From contig NZ_JABFAM010000018.1 of assembly GCF_013623775.1 (NCBI RefSeq), positions 1 through 64,000 of the forward strand: 64,000 nt of DNA. Direction: 5' to 3'. The notes beneath the pieces are model-generated. The model was given only the letters and a program-made list of their open reading frames with translations. It ran no database searches and was not told the DNA's origin. Numbering within the stretch: the first letter of the stretch is position 1; each line of letters starts with the position of its first letter. This DNA comes from Rufibacter sp. XAAS-G3-1 (lineage in GTDB: Bacteria; Bacteroidota; Bacteroidia; Cytophagales; Hymenobacteraceae). This document shows, one piece after another, positions 16,755 to 25,446 of this stretch. The position numbers and the translations under genes are program-made.

Positions 16755-18095
16755 ATGGAGGCAGTATTACTCTTCGTAGCCCACGGAATTGATGACAGTT
16801 TCCTAAGAGCCTGCGACCGTTCCCTTGAGACTGTTCTGGCGGTGTGCCGGTTCATTACGCCTACGTTTATGAGCATTGCCCTGATCATCTCCATTGGGCG
16901 GGGGTATTTGTCAGGGCATGGCTTGCAGATTGACTTTTCGCCCATTATCAAGGCATTGGCCTTATTCCTGGTGCTCTTCTTTTATCAGGACCTGATGAAT
17001 GTCCTGGGGGCTGGCATTAAAGGAGTGACGCAGCTATTCGATGGTTCGGGCAACGTAGGCGAAGCCCTGCAGAAGCTGACAACGCCACCAGGCATTGCCG
17101 CAGCGGCTCAATCCGATCATGTGGCGCAGACAGACGTGGTAGAGCAGGGTGGGGCCTGGTATTCTAAAATCTATAACAGCATCGCCAATTTTTCCCTGAT
17201 GAACCTGATCACCCAGTTCTTTACCACGACTACGGTGATGCTGGTAAGGCAAATAGTGCTGTTTATCCGGCAATTCGTGCTAGGGTTCCTGTACGTAATC
17301 GGCCCCATCGCCATCTGCCTTTCCGTAATCCCCGCTTTTTCCGGGCTGGCCGGGAAATGGATGCAAAACTTTATCGCGGTACAGTTCTGGGCCCTGACCA
17401 TGAATTTACTTGATTTGATCTATTCCAATTTTGCCGACCAGAATACTGCCGTAGGAGGTGTGTTTGGCGGTATGCTCACCCCAGGGCAAGGTTTCAATGA
17501 CGTGCAATTCCTGCTGATGTCGGTCGCTTTCATTATTCTTTACTGCATGGTGCCTACCCTAACGGGCTATTTTATCGGCTCCACCGCGGTACAGGGCTTC
17601 CTGGGCGCAGCGGTAGGCGTTGCTGCCGGAGCGGCCAGCACGGCAGCGGGAGTGGTTGCCCCCCCTGCCGCAGGTGGCGGGGTCTCCGGCGTGCTTGGCA
17701 GGGCAATGGGATTCAGCAATTCTGGCGGCGGTGGTGCAGGCAGTGGGAGTTTGGGGGGAGAAACCGGGTCTGGTTCTGTTTTCTCAGGTGCGGCCCCGGC
17801 CATGCCCACGAGTGGTGGTGCTGGCACATCCGTTCGCTATAACGGCAGCATGGCTACTGCTGCTCCAGCCATGGCTTCCGGCGGATACGCTGGTGGGGCT
17901 AGCAGAGACACTACCTATGATTCCGGCTTTGGCACCGATAGCACAGCGCCTTATGACGCTCCTGATGATGGTGCTTCTGCCCTCCCTTCCATGGGTTCCT
18001 CGGGATTTATGCGCAACTCAGTAAGGAGAAGGAGGGAAAACCGAAAACCTCCAGCGTGGGATGAGGATGATTTAGATGACATATTCATTGATTGA
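16755..18095 (+). CDS. traJ: Conjugal transfer protein TraJ (VirB6-like)
   Basis: A 446-residue polytopic inner-membrane protein, counterpart of VirB6, which helps form the DNA path across the inner membrane. Hydrophobic segments appear near residues 35-50, 66-84, 141-170 (LIRQIVLFIRQFVLGFLYVI), 177-195 and 255-280. The last 130 residues are Gly, Ser and Ala rich (SGGGGAGSGSLGG) and probably unstructured, ending in the acidic DEDDLDDIFID. The gene begins one base after the traG stop. CTnDOT TraJ has the same general build; the Gly-rich tail is long here. Confidence 0.85.
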   Translation: MEAVLLFVAHGIDDSFLRACDRSLETVLAVCRFITPTFMSIALIISIGRGYLSGHGLQIDFSPIIKALALFLVLFFYQDLMNVLGAGIKGVTQLFDGSGNVGEALQKLTTPPGIAAAAQSDHVAQTDVVEQGGAWYSKIYNSIANFSLMNLITQFFTTTTVMLVRQIVLFIRQFVLGFLYVIGPIAICLSVIPAFSGLAGKWMQNFIAVQFWALTMNLLDLIYSNFADQNTAVGGVFGGMLTPGQGFNDVQFLLMSVAFIILYCMVPTLTGYFIGSTAVQGFLGAAVGVAAGAASTAAGVVAPPAAGGGVSGVLGRAMGFSNSGGGGAGSGSLGGETGSGSVFSGAAPAMPTSGGAGTSVRYNGSMATAAPAMASGGYAGGASRDTTYDSGFGTDSTAPYDAPDDGASALPSMGSSGFMRNSVRRRRENRKPPAWDEDDLDDIFID

Positions 18096-18126
18096 AAATT
18101 GATTCAGGAATTTAAAGCTGGGATAT

Positions 18127-18891
18127 ATGAGTAACATAAAAGATTTGAACACCTCCTTTAAAACCATGAGAACCATTTCACTAGCCTGTATTATTGGGTT
18201 CGTGGTATTAGCGGTAAGCGCAGGATATGGGTTCTACAAGGTCACCCAGGATGCGGGGCGACGGGTGTACGTGGTAACTAATTCGGGTTCGGCAGCGGCT
18301 TTGGCCGTTGAGGAGGATACCCATACGCCGTTTGAAGCCCGGAACATGGTGAAAGGATTTATGAAAACGATGTTTGGCCACGACCAATACACGTTCAAGC
18401 AGAACCTGGATGCCGCATTGCCTTTAATTGAAGGTGCAGGCGGCCGCAGGATCTTCGAGAACTTCAACCGGGGGCAAGTGTTGCAGAATTACCAGAGATA
18501 CTCGGCACGCTCAGTACTGGACGTGGACAGCATCTATTTGGACATGAAAACCCGGCCCTTTTCGGGCAGAGTCTACACCAAACAGCGCATTTTTATCGGC
18601 GACCAGCAACGGCAGAGCCTGCCGATGGCGGCCAAGTTCAACCTCGTGGAGACAGACCGCTCCGATGAGAATCCTTATGGGCTGTTGATCACCGACTTTG
18701 ACTACATCGCCTATAACCCACCGGTTTCGCGGGAAGAAAAAGAATTCCTGCAGCAACAGGAAGCTGAACGGCAAAGAAGACTCCGGGATGCCGCCGCAGG
18801 GGCAGGTGTAGCGCCACCTCCCGGCTATTCCACACCGGCACCGGCGGATGGTTCACCGGCTGCCCCTGGAGCTGTACCGCCCAATCAGTAA
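18127..18891 (+). CDS. traK: Conjugal transfer protein TraK (VirB8-like)
   Basis: A 254-residue bitopic protein of the TraK family, a VirB8-like core component. It has a short cytoplasmic N-terminus (NIKDLNTSFKTMRTIS), one membrane helix (LACIIGFVVLAVSAGYGFY, about 18-36) and a periplasmic domain with the family-type segment TPFEARNMVKGFMKTMFGHD followed by QRYSARSVLDVDSIYLD. The tail is Pro/Ala rich (PPPGYSTPAPADGSPAAPG) and less conserved. It lies 31 bp after traJ. Its end passes 19 bp before the chosen traN start. Confidence 0.87.
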   Translation: MSNIKDLNTSFKTMRTISLACIIGFVVLAVSAGYGFYKVTQDAGRRVYVVTNSGSAAALAVEEDTHTPFEARNMVKGFMKTMFGHDQYTFKQNLDAALPLIEGAGGRRIFENFNRGQVLQNYQRYSARSVLDVDSIYLDMKTRPFSGRVYTKQRIFIGDQQRQSLPMAAKFNLVETDRSDENPYGLLITDFDYIAYNPPVSREEKEFLQQQEAERQRRLRDAAAGAGVAPPPGYSTPAPADGSPAAPGAVPPNQ

Positions 18892-18910
18892 ACTTCCAAA
18901 ATTCCATGTT

Positions 18911-19771
18911 ATGAAAAATACATTCTTTGGGTTTGTTATTTTCCTCTTGTCTCTGGCAGCAGGTTCGGCCAGCGCGCAAAAAGTAACCCCGCTTTCGGAT
19001 ATAGCCGTGTCTGATTCCTCTACCACTTATATGGTCTTCAATGGCCCGGTTTCCTTGGTGGATGTGGGAATGGCCGGGAATTACCTGGTGAAGATCGAGG
19101 CAAACGCTGTCTTTGTCCGGGCCAGGAAAAAGAACACCGTGCCTACCCCTATCCTGATCCGTTACGGCTCTGAATACTGGATGGGACGGCTGGTGTACGC
19201 CCCTGGCCCTGTGATGCAGCTGTATGATTTCAAAGACGGCACACCCAGCTTGAATAACGGAACGGGTTTTACCTACTCGGGAAGCACCCCGGATAATGAA
19301 CTGGCAATGGATAAATCAGCGGAAAAGAAAGAAGTGATAGAAAGCAACCTGCTCAAGCTGCGCAAAGCCAAAGAAGAGAACCAATCGGTGGCGGTGGTGG
19401 AAAATGACCTGGTGCTGTCGCTGGCCAACATTCGCAACGACAAAGACTTCACGTATCTGCGCTTTAAGGTCATCAATAAGACGAATATCGACTACAACGT
19501 GGATTTTATTGATTTCCAGCTGGTGGAGAATTCCAAGAAGAAATTCCTTGGCAGAAAAAAGAATGAAGCCAGACGGCCCCTGGCCCCGTCCGGTGGTGAA
19601 TCAAACCAGAATATCACCGGGCGTTCCACTGGTTACCTTACCTATGCTATCCCGCTTTACGCGGCCACGGAAAACGGTTACCTGGAAGTGACGCTGCGGG
19701 AACTTAACGGGGCACGGGTACTGGTACTCCCTATTCCTTCCAAAGTAATAAACAGGGCTTCTACCATTTAA
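18911..19771 (+). CDS. traN: Conjugal transfer protein TraN (DUF4138, VirB9-like)
   Basis: A 286-residue periplasmic or outer-membrane-associated protein of the TraN (DUF4138) family, the VirB9 analogue. The ATG at 18911 is preferred over the upstream ATG at 18848 because it gives a clean signal peptide (MKNTFFGFVIFLLSLAAGSA, cut near SAQK). The upstream start would lie inside traK. Family-like segments include SSTTYMVFNGPVSLVDVG and FTYLRFKVINKTNIDYNVDF. The C-terminal half reads as beta strands. In CTnDOT traN follows traM; here it precedes it. Confidence 0.85.
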   Translation: MKNTFFGFVIFLLSLAAGSASAQKVTPLSDIAVSDSSTTYMVFNGPVSLVDVGMAGNYLVKIEANAVFVRARKKNTVPTPILIRYGSEYWMGRLVYAPGPVMQLYDFKDGTPSLNNGTGFTYSGSTPDNELAMDKSAEKKEVIESNLLKLRKAKEENQSVAVVENDLVLSLANIRNDKDFTYLRFKVINKTNIDYNVDFIDFQLVENSKKKFLGRKKNEARRPLAPSGGESNQNITGRSTGYLTYAIPLYAATENGYLEVTLRELNGARVLVLPIPSKVINRASTI

Positions 19772-19784
19772 CGATATTGTAAGA

Positions 19785-21134
19785 ATGGATAACCTAAACG
19801 AGTATGGCCCTGAAAACGACTTCAGGGACTCCCCAACTACCAGTTATTCCCCGCCGGAGAAAGCGAAACGCACGCCTGTAGAAATACTGAAAGAGCACTG
19901 GTTCAAGTTACTGCTCGGCTTGGTGATGGTGATTTTCGCTGGGCTGTTCCTTTGGCTGAAATCGGCGCAGAACGCGGCTGAGCAAAACACGGTACCGGTG
20001 GCTGCAGCCTCCGAGAACATTGAGCAAGCTATCCCTGAGGTGGTAACGGATAACCTGGAAAACAAAACGCCTTCCGCTATTTTAGAGGAACAGCGCAAAG
20101 CCGAACATGAGGCACAGTATGCGCAGGCTGCTCCGTCGGAAGAAGAGGTAGCCAATGCGTTTGTGGTAGACACAGCCGGGCAGGCGGCACGGAGGCGATA
20201 TAATTTGCAATTGCAACAGCAGGCAAAGCTGGCCTTCCAGGAGGTCGATACTGTGGAAACCACGGTCCAAGACCAATCCACCGGTCAATACCGCACGCAA
20301 CAAATCATCGTACCGCGTAATACCAACCGCCGGAGCGGGTCCCGCCCAACCGCCAACAATATGGTGGCACCTGCTTACGATGCGGACGGAACCCCCTTCG
20401 AGACGAACCCGGAAGTGCTGCGGATGCTGGCCGCCTCTTCCCCGCAGACCCGCCGGATATATGAGCAGACGACTGGAAAGCGTTACCGGGAACCTGGTGC
20501 GGCCAATGCCCCCAGAGAGTCGCAGGCAGCCCTGCCCGGGGCCGACGGCTTCAATACCTATAAAGTGACAAATGCCCGTTTCAACCCAGGAGATTCGAAT
20601 ACCCGACAGGGAACCCTTACCCCTGATGTCTTTTATAAATGCGTGATTTCCGGGGAGCAAAAAATAAGAACCGGTTCTGTGGTAATCATGCGCCTGCTTG
20701 AGGATGCCGTGGTATCTGGAGTAACCTTCCCGAAGAACATGGTCTTTGCCGGTATCGCCAAGGTGGAATCCAACCGGGTGACGGTACAGATTGAGCGCTT
20801 AGGCCCTACCAGGGTGAAAGCTGACATTTTTGATTTCAATTATATGCCGGGTATCATGATAGACCCGGAAAAGAAAATCGCCAAGGATGCGAACCAGGGA
20901 ATATACGATGCGCAGCGGCAAGCAAGCCAGGAACTGAGCACGGCCATTGACCGTTCAGCCTCGGCTGCCAACTCGGTGGTAGGGGTTGCTGGTAGGGTTG
21001 CGGCCAACGTGGTCTCCAAACCCAGGTCCCGCCAACGGCTGAGGGATGTCCTTCTGCCAGACGGGTACCCAATATTGATTACTTCCGCTGCGGCGGGGCA
21101 AATGGCACCCGCTGCCAGTGCCGGGCCAAATTGA
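19785..21134 (+). CDS. traM: Conjugal transfer protein TraM (VirB10-like)
   Basis: A 449-residue VirB10-like protein that spans the envelope and couples inner- and outer-membrane parts of the channel. One membrane helix (FKLLLGLVMVIFAGLFLWL, about 40-58) follows a hydrophilic N-terminus. A long Gln/Ala/Glu-rich periplasmic linker leads to the C-terminal domain: VFYKCVISGEQKIRTGSVVI, then DAVVSGVTFPKNMVFAGIAK, typical of the TraM family. The gene is 13 bp after traN. The linker has several proline and arginine clusters (RRSGSRPTANN). Family call is good. Confidence 0.87.
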   Translation: MDNLNEYGPENDFRDSPTTSYSPPEKAKRTPVEILKEHWFKLLLGLVMVIFAGLFLWLKSAQNAAEQNTVPVAAASENIEQAIPEVVTDNLENKTPSAILEEQRKAEHEAQYAQAAPSEEEVANAFVVDTAGQAARRRYNLQLQQQAKLAFQEVDTVETTVQDQSTGQYRTQQIIVPRNTNRRSGSRPTANNMVAPAYDADGTPFETNPEVLRMLAASSPQTRRIYEQTTGKRYREPGAANAPRESQAALPGADGFNTYKVTNARFNPGDSNTRQGTLTPDVFYKCVISGEQKIRTGSVVIMRLLEDAVVSGVTFPKNMVFAGIAKVESNRVTVQIERLGPTRVKADIFDFNYMPGIMIDPEKKIAKDANQGIYDAQRQASQELSTAIDRSASAANSVVGVAGRVAANVVSKPRSRQRLRDVLLPDGYPILITSAAAGQMAPAASAGPN

Positions 21135-21165
21135 TTTATTGAGTTTCAACTAAAAAAGGTGTTGT

Positions 21166-22050
21166 ATGAAAAGAGTGGTTATTACGGTATTGGCGGCGGG
21201 GCTGCTGGTATTCCGGCCCAGTAATACGGATGCGCAATTCGTGGTAAACGACCCCATCCACATGGGAGTACATATTAGTGATTTTGCCAAACGCCTGGCG
21301 CAATGGGCGGAAACGGTGCAAAATTACCAGGTGGTAAAAGATGCCAAAGCCATTGCCGGGGTGACCAAGGATATTACCGGGGAAGTAAAGGATTTAACTT
21401 CCGAGGGATTGGCCTTGCAACGGCAGATTCAGGAGGACTTGCGGAAAGTAAACAGCATCGTGGATTTGCGCATTTCCAACCCGGCAGAGTTGTTCGCCCG
21501 TGCCTTGGCCATGTCCGGAGGCAATTCCGGCACGCACTACATGCCGCACTTCTCGAAGGCGCAACGTCTGCGGGTAGCCCTGCAGAACAACAATCCGGAG
21601 GAAGACATCAAAACCATATTTTCGGTGTTTTCACGGACTTCGGGGGATTCTGACAACAATGAACGCATGAGTTCGGCGGAATATGCGGAGCGCAGGGAAG
21701 AATCTGCGGTATCGGCTTATGCCTATGAGGAAATGAACCAGAAAAAGAAAATTCAGACGGCCCTGAATTATTACAAGATTGCCGATGAAATGACCGAGCA
21801 AAGCATTGAGATGAACGCCACCCTGAAGAACCCCGGTCGGTATTCCATGACCGAGGGGGAGCGCATGGCCATGATTAACTCCTCTAACGAGAACATGGTT
21901 CGGGCCATGCAACTGCGGCAGGAAGCTGACAGGCTGATTGCGGAAAGTTCCCAGAAAGGGCCCGCGCATATTGCCGCTGAAATGGTCTATACCGACCTGA
22001 TTGCGCAAAAGCAATTGATTGAATTGGAAAGAAGAACTAAAAATTATTAA
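21166..22050 (+). CDS. VirB5/TrbJ-like conjugal transfer protein (TraI-like)
   Basis: A 294-residue secreted protein that fits the VirB5/TrbJ group (TraI in Bacteroidota nomenclature), a periplasmic minor pilus component. The signal peptide is MKRVVITVLAAGLLVF through NTDAQ. The mature start (VVNDPIHMGVHISDFAKRLA, then QWAETVQNYQVVKDAK) is characteristic. The rest is almost all helical with coiled-coil character (NEAMNQKKK-type region and QLRQEADRLIAESSQ). It lies after traM, whereas in CTnDOT traI precedes traJ. Two pieces, the signal peptide and the FAKRLAQWAETVQNY-type motif, support the call. Confidence 0.78.
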   Translation: MKRVVITVLAAGLLVFRPSNTDAQFVVNDPIHMGVHISDFAKRLAQWAETVQNYQVVKDAKAIAGVTKDITGEVKDLTSEGLALQRQIQEDLRKVNSIVDLRISNPAELFARALAMSGGNSGTHYMPHFSKAQRLRVALQNNNPEEDIKTIFSVFSRTSGDSDNNERMSSAEYAERREESAVSAYAYEEMNQKKKIQTALNYYKIADEMTEQSIEMNATLKNPGRYSMTEGERMAMINSSNENMVRAMQLRQEADRLIAESSQKGPAHIAAEMVYTDLIAQKQLIELERRTKNY

Positions 22051-22053
22051 GCA

Positions 22054-22593
22054 ATGAAAAAGGCGCTGCTCTCCCTGCTGATATTTATCGGCATTGGCTC
22101 ATTTTCCCCTGTACTGGCACAACGGCACGTCAGACACATTTCTGCCTGGGGTGCACATTATGGCCGTACCGAAAAGGGGAAATTTTACGAGGGCAGCTAT
22201 ATGAATTACTTAAACGATAAACTGAGCGTGCGGGTCAGCGGCTTGCGGGAGTTCGGCGACTTGGTGGTAAGTGGGGAATACTCTGCCTTCAGTGGCCGGG
22301 GGTTCTTGGCACCGCAGTTATTCCGGATTGGTGAATTCGCCTATTTCCACCTGCTTCTGGGAGGTGCCGCTTCCTACGAAAGGACGGGGGAAGATTCCGA
22401 CGGGGAAGGAAGTAATTCGGGCAGACGCGAACGTTTTACCTACGGGCCTCAAGCTGGCGCCGAAGTGGACTTCTTCTTTGGCAATCGGATTTCGTTGGTT
22501 GCAACCGGGATAAAGGGGAAGACGTTTAACAAGACTCACTTGGACGAGTGGCCAGGCTTTTTCAGTCTCGGCCTTAGATACCACTTCAGGTAA
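22054..22593 (+). CDS. traO: Conjugal transfer protein TraO
   Basis: A 179-residue exported protein of the TraO family, last gene of the transfer operon. A signal peptide ends near PVLAQ (residue 23), after which QRHVRHISAWGAHYG matches the start of mature TraO. The remainder alternates hydrophobic and polar residues like a small outer-membrane barrel and ends in LGLRYHFR. It begins 3 bp after the previous stop. A strong terminator follows, which marks the operon end. Confidence 0.82.
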   Translation: MKKALLSLLIFIGIGSFSPVLAQRHVRHISAWGAHYGRTEKGKFYEGSYMNYLNDKLSVRVSGLREFGDLVVSGEYSAFSGRGFLAPQLFRIGEFAYFHLLLGGAASYERTGEDSDGEGSNSGRRERFTYGPQAGAEVDFFFGNRISLVATGIKGKTFNKTHLDEWPGFFSLGLRYHFR

Positions 22594-22608
22594 TTTCCTA
22601 TATTAATA

Positions 22609-22646
22609 GTAAAAAGTACCCTCCTTTTGGCAGGGTACTTTTTTTA
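22609..22646 (+). terminator. Terminator of the tra operon
   Basis: AAAAAGTACCCT (22611-22622) pairs with AGGGTACTTTTT (22632-22643) and is followed by more T residues. Strong rho-independent structure 16 bp after traO. Confidence 0.88.
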
Positions 22647-22807
22647 GCCAAACATTTATAATGTATATTATTTAAACTATAAATGTATCATATTATATAC
22701 AGGCCTCGTATTATATGAATTGAACGCAGTTAAATTTATTACTTGCAAGCGAATAGAGAGCGGAGGAATAACTGCTTTCATATAAAGCATTTATATAATT
22801 GCCAGCT

Positions 22808-23062
22808 ATGAAAATCTCGGATGAACCAGTTAAACTATTTTTAGAATTGCAAAAAAAGCTACCCGCAGTATTAGCCTCTTTTGGAATTAAACAGGTCTAC
22901 GTCTATAAGGGGATTGGAATGCCACGCCCTACCTGGGAGGTGAAGAAGAGAAACCAAACCTTCACCATTTCAGAAATGCAGGACATCTGTGACTTGATTA
23001 ATACTGGTAAAACCAAACCAAGGGAGCAAAATAAAAGTACAATCGTGGAAGTCAAAAATTGA
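22808..23062 (+). CDS. Small hypothetical protein
   Basis: An 84-residue protein from the ATG at 22808; a TTG three codons earlier is less likely. It reads as a small alpha/beta fold (KQVYVYKGIGMPRPTWEVKK, then TISEMQDICDLI) with a charged tail. No signal peptide or metal ligands. It is the first of four small unknown genes downstream of the tra terminator, probably a separate transcript from the AT-rich 22650-22800 region. Function unknown. Confidence 0.55.
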   Translation: MKISDEPVKLFLELQKKLPAVLASFGIKQVYVYKGIGMPRPTWEVKKRNQTFTISEMQDICDLINTGKTKPREQNKSTIVEVKN

Positions 23063-23088
23063 TTTTATAATTTCAAAAATGTACGGTT

Positions 23089-23454
23089 ATGGGTAGTATG
23101 TTTTTGCAGGTAGATACCCCTAACATGATGTTCAGGGATTTTTTGGAGCCTATAGCTGGGCCACTGACAATAATAGTAGTGGTGGGGGCAGTTGTCTATT
23201 CGTTCATGAGGAGAAGAAGCTATAACAGAAAGCTTTATAACGCCATTACCCGCCCTACGGTGATATACCAGCAAGTTGCGACCCCTGCCCCGGCTGTTCC
23301 TGTAGATGGTTCGCCTGCTTTATCTACAGAAGAATTCTGTAGGCTACCCTGGGAGGAAAGAGAAGCCCTTTACAGAAATAGAATCATAGAGCTAAGAGAT
23401 ACGAACCGGAGACTGCGGGCCAGAATGAAAGAGGCAGGATTACCGACAGACTAA
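23089..23454 (+). CDS. Small single-pass membrane protein, hypothetical
   Basis: A 121-residue protein with one membrane helix (ITIIVVVGAVVYSFM-like, about residues 27-42) followed by a basic patch (RRRSYNRKLYN), so the C-terminal 80 residues should be cytoplasmic. These include a proline-rich linker and a charged helix (REALYRNRIIELRDTNRRLR) that may form a coiled coil. A second ATG three codons downstream (MGSM) is an alternative start. Family not recognised. Confidence 0.6.
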   Translation: MGSMFLQVDTPNMMFRDFLEPIAGPLTIIVVVGAVVYSFMRRRSYNRKLYNAITRPTVIYQQVATPAPAVPVDGSPALSTEEFCRLPWEEREALYRNRIIELRDTNRRLRARMKEAGLPTD

Positions 23455-23468
23455 TTTACAATTGCAAA

Positions 23469-23780
23469 ATGAAACCTTTGGATATTGAGAGGCTGGCAAG
23501 GCAGTCTGATTTCGACTACAGTTTCAACGGGGATATACTAACTATCAGGGACCTGGATAAAGGCAATAAATCAGTAACCAATAACATTGATAACATCTTA
23601 GCCTATATCAATCAATTCATCCCCGTATCTGATTACCTGGTTATGTACTTGGATTCCTCCGGAATTTGGGATGGTGTGGCCGTTCAGGAAATTTCGGGTA
23701 GTTTCTCCTGCCGATTCTTCCCCTTGAATGAAAAGGACTATGATAAAGCAGTAGTTAAAATGAACTTTTTACAATTGTAA
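23469..23780 (+). CDS. Small hypothetical protein
   Basis: A 103-residue soluble protein starting 14 bp after the previous stop. It appears to be alpha/beta (DFDYSFNGDILTIRDLDKGN; NIDNILAYINQF; DYLVMYLDSSGIWDGV). No known motif. It is 4 bp from the next small gene, so the two are likely cotranscribed and may act together. Function unknown. Confidence 0.55.
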   Translation: MKPLDIERLARQSDFDYSFNGDILTIRDLDKGNKSVTNNIDNILAYINQFIPVSDYLVMYLDSSGIWDGVAVQEISGSFSCRFFPLNEKDYDKAVVKMNFLQL

Positions 23781-23784
23781 CGCC

Positions 23785-24033
23785 ATGAACCTGTATCAAT
23801 TTAATTTTTTAGACCGAAACGGTAGGGCCAATGTAGTTTGGGACTTAGGAAATTTCATTAAAACTATAAATCAAAACGGCGTATGCAAAGCACTCTATGC
23901 CATGGGTGATTTCTTTGCAGAAATACACTTTTCACCGGAAGATGGAATTAAGGATGTGCGGGGGTTTAAAAGTAAAACCCGTTTATTACCCTATAAAAAT
24001 ATAGGATTGTCCCTGTTGACTGTTTTAAACTAG
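23785..24033 (+). CDS. Small hypothetical protein, possibly truncated by an amber stop
   Basis: An 82-residue protein (MNLYQFNFLDRNGRANVVWD) that ends at a TAG at 24031-24033. The same frame then stays open for 62 further codons to a TAA at 24217-24219 and reads like real protein (see next entry). A 145-residue ancestral protein cut by one point mutation, or stop-codon readthrough, would explain this. Family not recognised. Confidence 0.5.
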   Translation: MNLYQFNFLDRNGRANVVWDLGNFIKTINQNGVCKALYAMGDFFAEIHFSPEDGIKDVRGFKSKTRLLPYKNIGLSLLTVLN

Positions 24034-24219
24034 TTTAGCCCAAAATCAACCGGCTCTCCTAGAAAAGATAGAAAGTATGTAATCATTAGGGCGGTAGGGG
24101 AAAACAAAATCCCTGAAGTTGGTTCTACCACAACCTACCTATCTAAAATACAAAGTATAAACTTAAATCCGGAATCATTTGTATTTATTATTTCGGATTA
24201 CAGTCCCAAGTCGGAGTAA
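24034..24219 (+). pseudogene. In-frame continuation after the TAG of the preceding small gene
   Basis: These 62 codons follow the TAG without any further stop and lack an ATG, yet encode a plausible folded segment: KYVIIRAVGENKIPEVGS, then YLSKIQSINLNPESFVFIIS. Codon choice resembles its neighbours. It is probably the lost C-terminal part of the preceding gene. The remainder up to 24382 is AT-rich and carries the promoter of the copper island. Confidence 0.45.
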
Positions 24220-24297
24220 GCATTCATACTTTAAATTTTAACCGATTTATATAACTTTTATCAAAAATTATATAACATCATAATACAAAATTGTTTA

Positions 24298-24305
24298 TAC
24301 TTTTG
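24298..24305 (+). promoter_or_regulatory. Bacteroidota -7 box (TACTTTTG)
   Basis: TACTTTTG matches the TAnnTTTG -7 consensus of the Bacteroidota housekeeping sigma factor and lies 78 bp before the HYC_CC_PP start. A clear -33 element is not visible. Likely promoter of the copper island's first operon. Confidence 0.45.
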
Positions 24306-24382
24306 CAAGATTGGAATTAGTATGTCGGCAACTCTCTTTGATTGTTACCGTTTGATACTTAGACAAATAGATAGCATCTTAG

Positions 24383-24778
24383 ATGAAGGCACTGCAAAAA
24401 TTTATTCACCTTAGCTTAATTGCAGCCATTTTACTGGCTTCTTTTGGCTTCCGCGTGAATATCTCGCATTGCTCAATGAAAGAAGGCCAGTCTATTAGCT
24501 TTTTTTCATCCCCCACCTGTTGCTGCGGGAAAACCGCAAAAACCCCAAAGAAGTCCTGTAATGACATGTCTTGTGTCATGCAGAGGGGAGTAGCCACGCA
24601 GACAAATTTCAACTCCGCGGCCCAGCAGGTAGCAAAGATTGTGAAAGAACCGGTACTGTCCCCAAACTTTACCGAAACAATCCGTCCTGCCATTCTTGAA
24701 GCTGAACCTCACTTTACATTGCCACCTCCTGTCTCCGGCAGGTTCATCGGCATTTTACATCAAACCTTTATTATTTAA
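24383..24778 (+). CDS. HYC_CC_PP family protein (copper-island associated)
   Basis: A 131-residue exported protein of the HYC_CC_PP type found beside copper and cation efflux genes in Bacteroidota. The N-terminal hydrophobic segment (LSLIAAILLASFGF, about 10-23) precedes the His-Cys signature NISHCSMKEG. The Cys cluster PTCCCGK and a CNDMSC pair follow, and the end carries LPPPVSGRFIGILHQTFII. The cysteines and methionines suggest copper handling in the periplasm, although no activity is established for the family. It opens the resistance island and precedes the CPMHP lipoprotein and the Cus pump. Confidence 0.75.
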   Translation: MKALQKFIHLSLIAAILLASFGFRVNISHCSMKEGQSISFFSSPTCCCGKTAKTPKKSCNDMSCVMQRGVATQTNFNSAAQQVAKIVKEPVLSPNFTETIRPAILEAEPHFTLPPPVSGRFIGILHQTFII

Positions 24779-25115
24779 TACCCCTTCCCTTATTTAGGAG
24801 TGACACCTAATTTCCCTTGCTGGTGCTACCTCCTAAACCGTAAATTCCATTCAAGATTACTTATCTGGAAGGCATGGCCACTTTTGCTTGAATATAAGCA
24901 CTCTTGCTTAACCCTTCTCAGATTCCAAGTTGAGCTGGCAGCGAAACTGGCTTGAATCAATACGGATTTTACGCCCTCAACTATTCATTTAGGCTGTGCT
25001 GTTACACAGTCCATCAGCATAACCTTGCCTTGGCAGGAGTATCGGTATGCCTATTGGCTTGGGATAACTCCTCAGAGGAAATAACATTTCCATTCACTTT
25101 AAACATTTTCCTTTT
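24779..25115. other. Intergenic region without recognised gene
   Basis: About 340 bp between the HYC_CC_PP gene and the CPMHP lipoprotein. An imperfect stem (TAGGAGTGACACC with GGTGCTACCTCCTA, 24796-24836) could act as a terminator or attenuator. No convincing reading frame or RNA gene is seen. Confidence 0.45.
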
Positions 25116-25391
25116 ATGAAAGCGATTGTATTAAGCATCGGCTTATCCATCATTGGTTTAACCCTGTTCTCTGCCTGTGATAGCGGCGAAACCAAACAGA
25201 ATACCACAGAGCAGACTGAAACCAAACAGGCCGTTGCAGGAGTGACCTACACCTGCCCCATGCACCCGGAAGTAGTAAGCGATGAGCCAGGCAAATGCCC
25301 CAAATGCGGTATGTTCCTGGAAGAGGCGAAAGCCGGTGAACAGAAGGATACGACTGCTGGCCATCAGCACGAAGCAGGCGACCAGCATTAA
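25116..25391 (+). CDS. Heavy-metal-binding lipoprotein (CPMHP motif)
   Basis: A 91-residue lipoprotein with signal and lipobox (LTLFSAC, Cys20-21 region). It contains the heavy-metal-binding domain signature YTCPMHPEV, later CPKCGM, the same module found at the N-terminus of the two CusB adaptors in this island. The tail is His-rich (HQHEAGDQH). It should bind copper or silver in the periplasm and pass it to the pump. It lies 55 bp upstream of cusA and is probably in the same operon. Confidence 0.82.
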   Translation: MKAIVLSIGLSIIGLTLFSACDSGETKQNTTEQTETKQAVAGVTYTCPMHPEVVSDEPGKCPKCGMFLEEAKAGEQKDTTAGHQHEAGDQH

Positions 25392-25446
25392 TTTTTAACT
25401 TTTCCCTCCCGGCTACCAAAATCGGGAGGGAAATCCATCACAGGCT

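Noticed and set aside
18848-18910. Upstream start for traN
   Set aside because: It lies in the 3' part of traK and would put 21 polar residues in front of a clear signal peptide.
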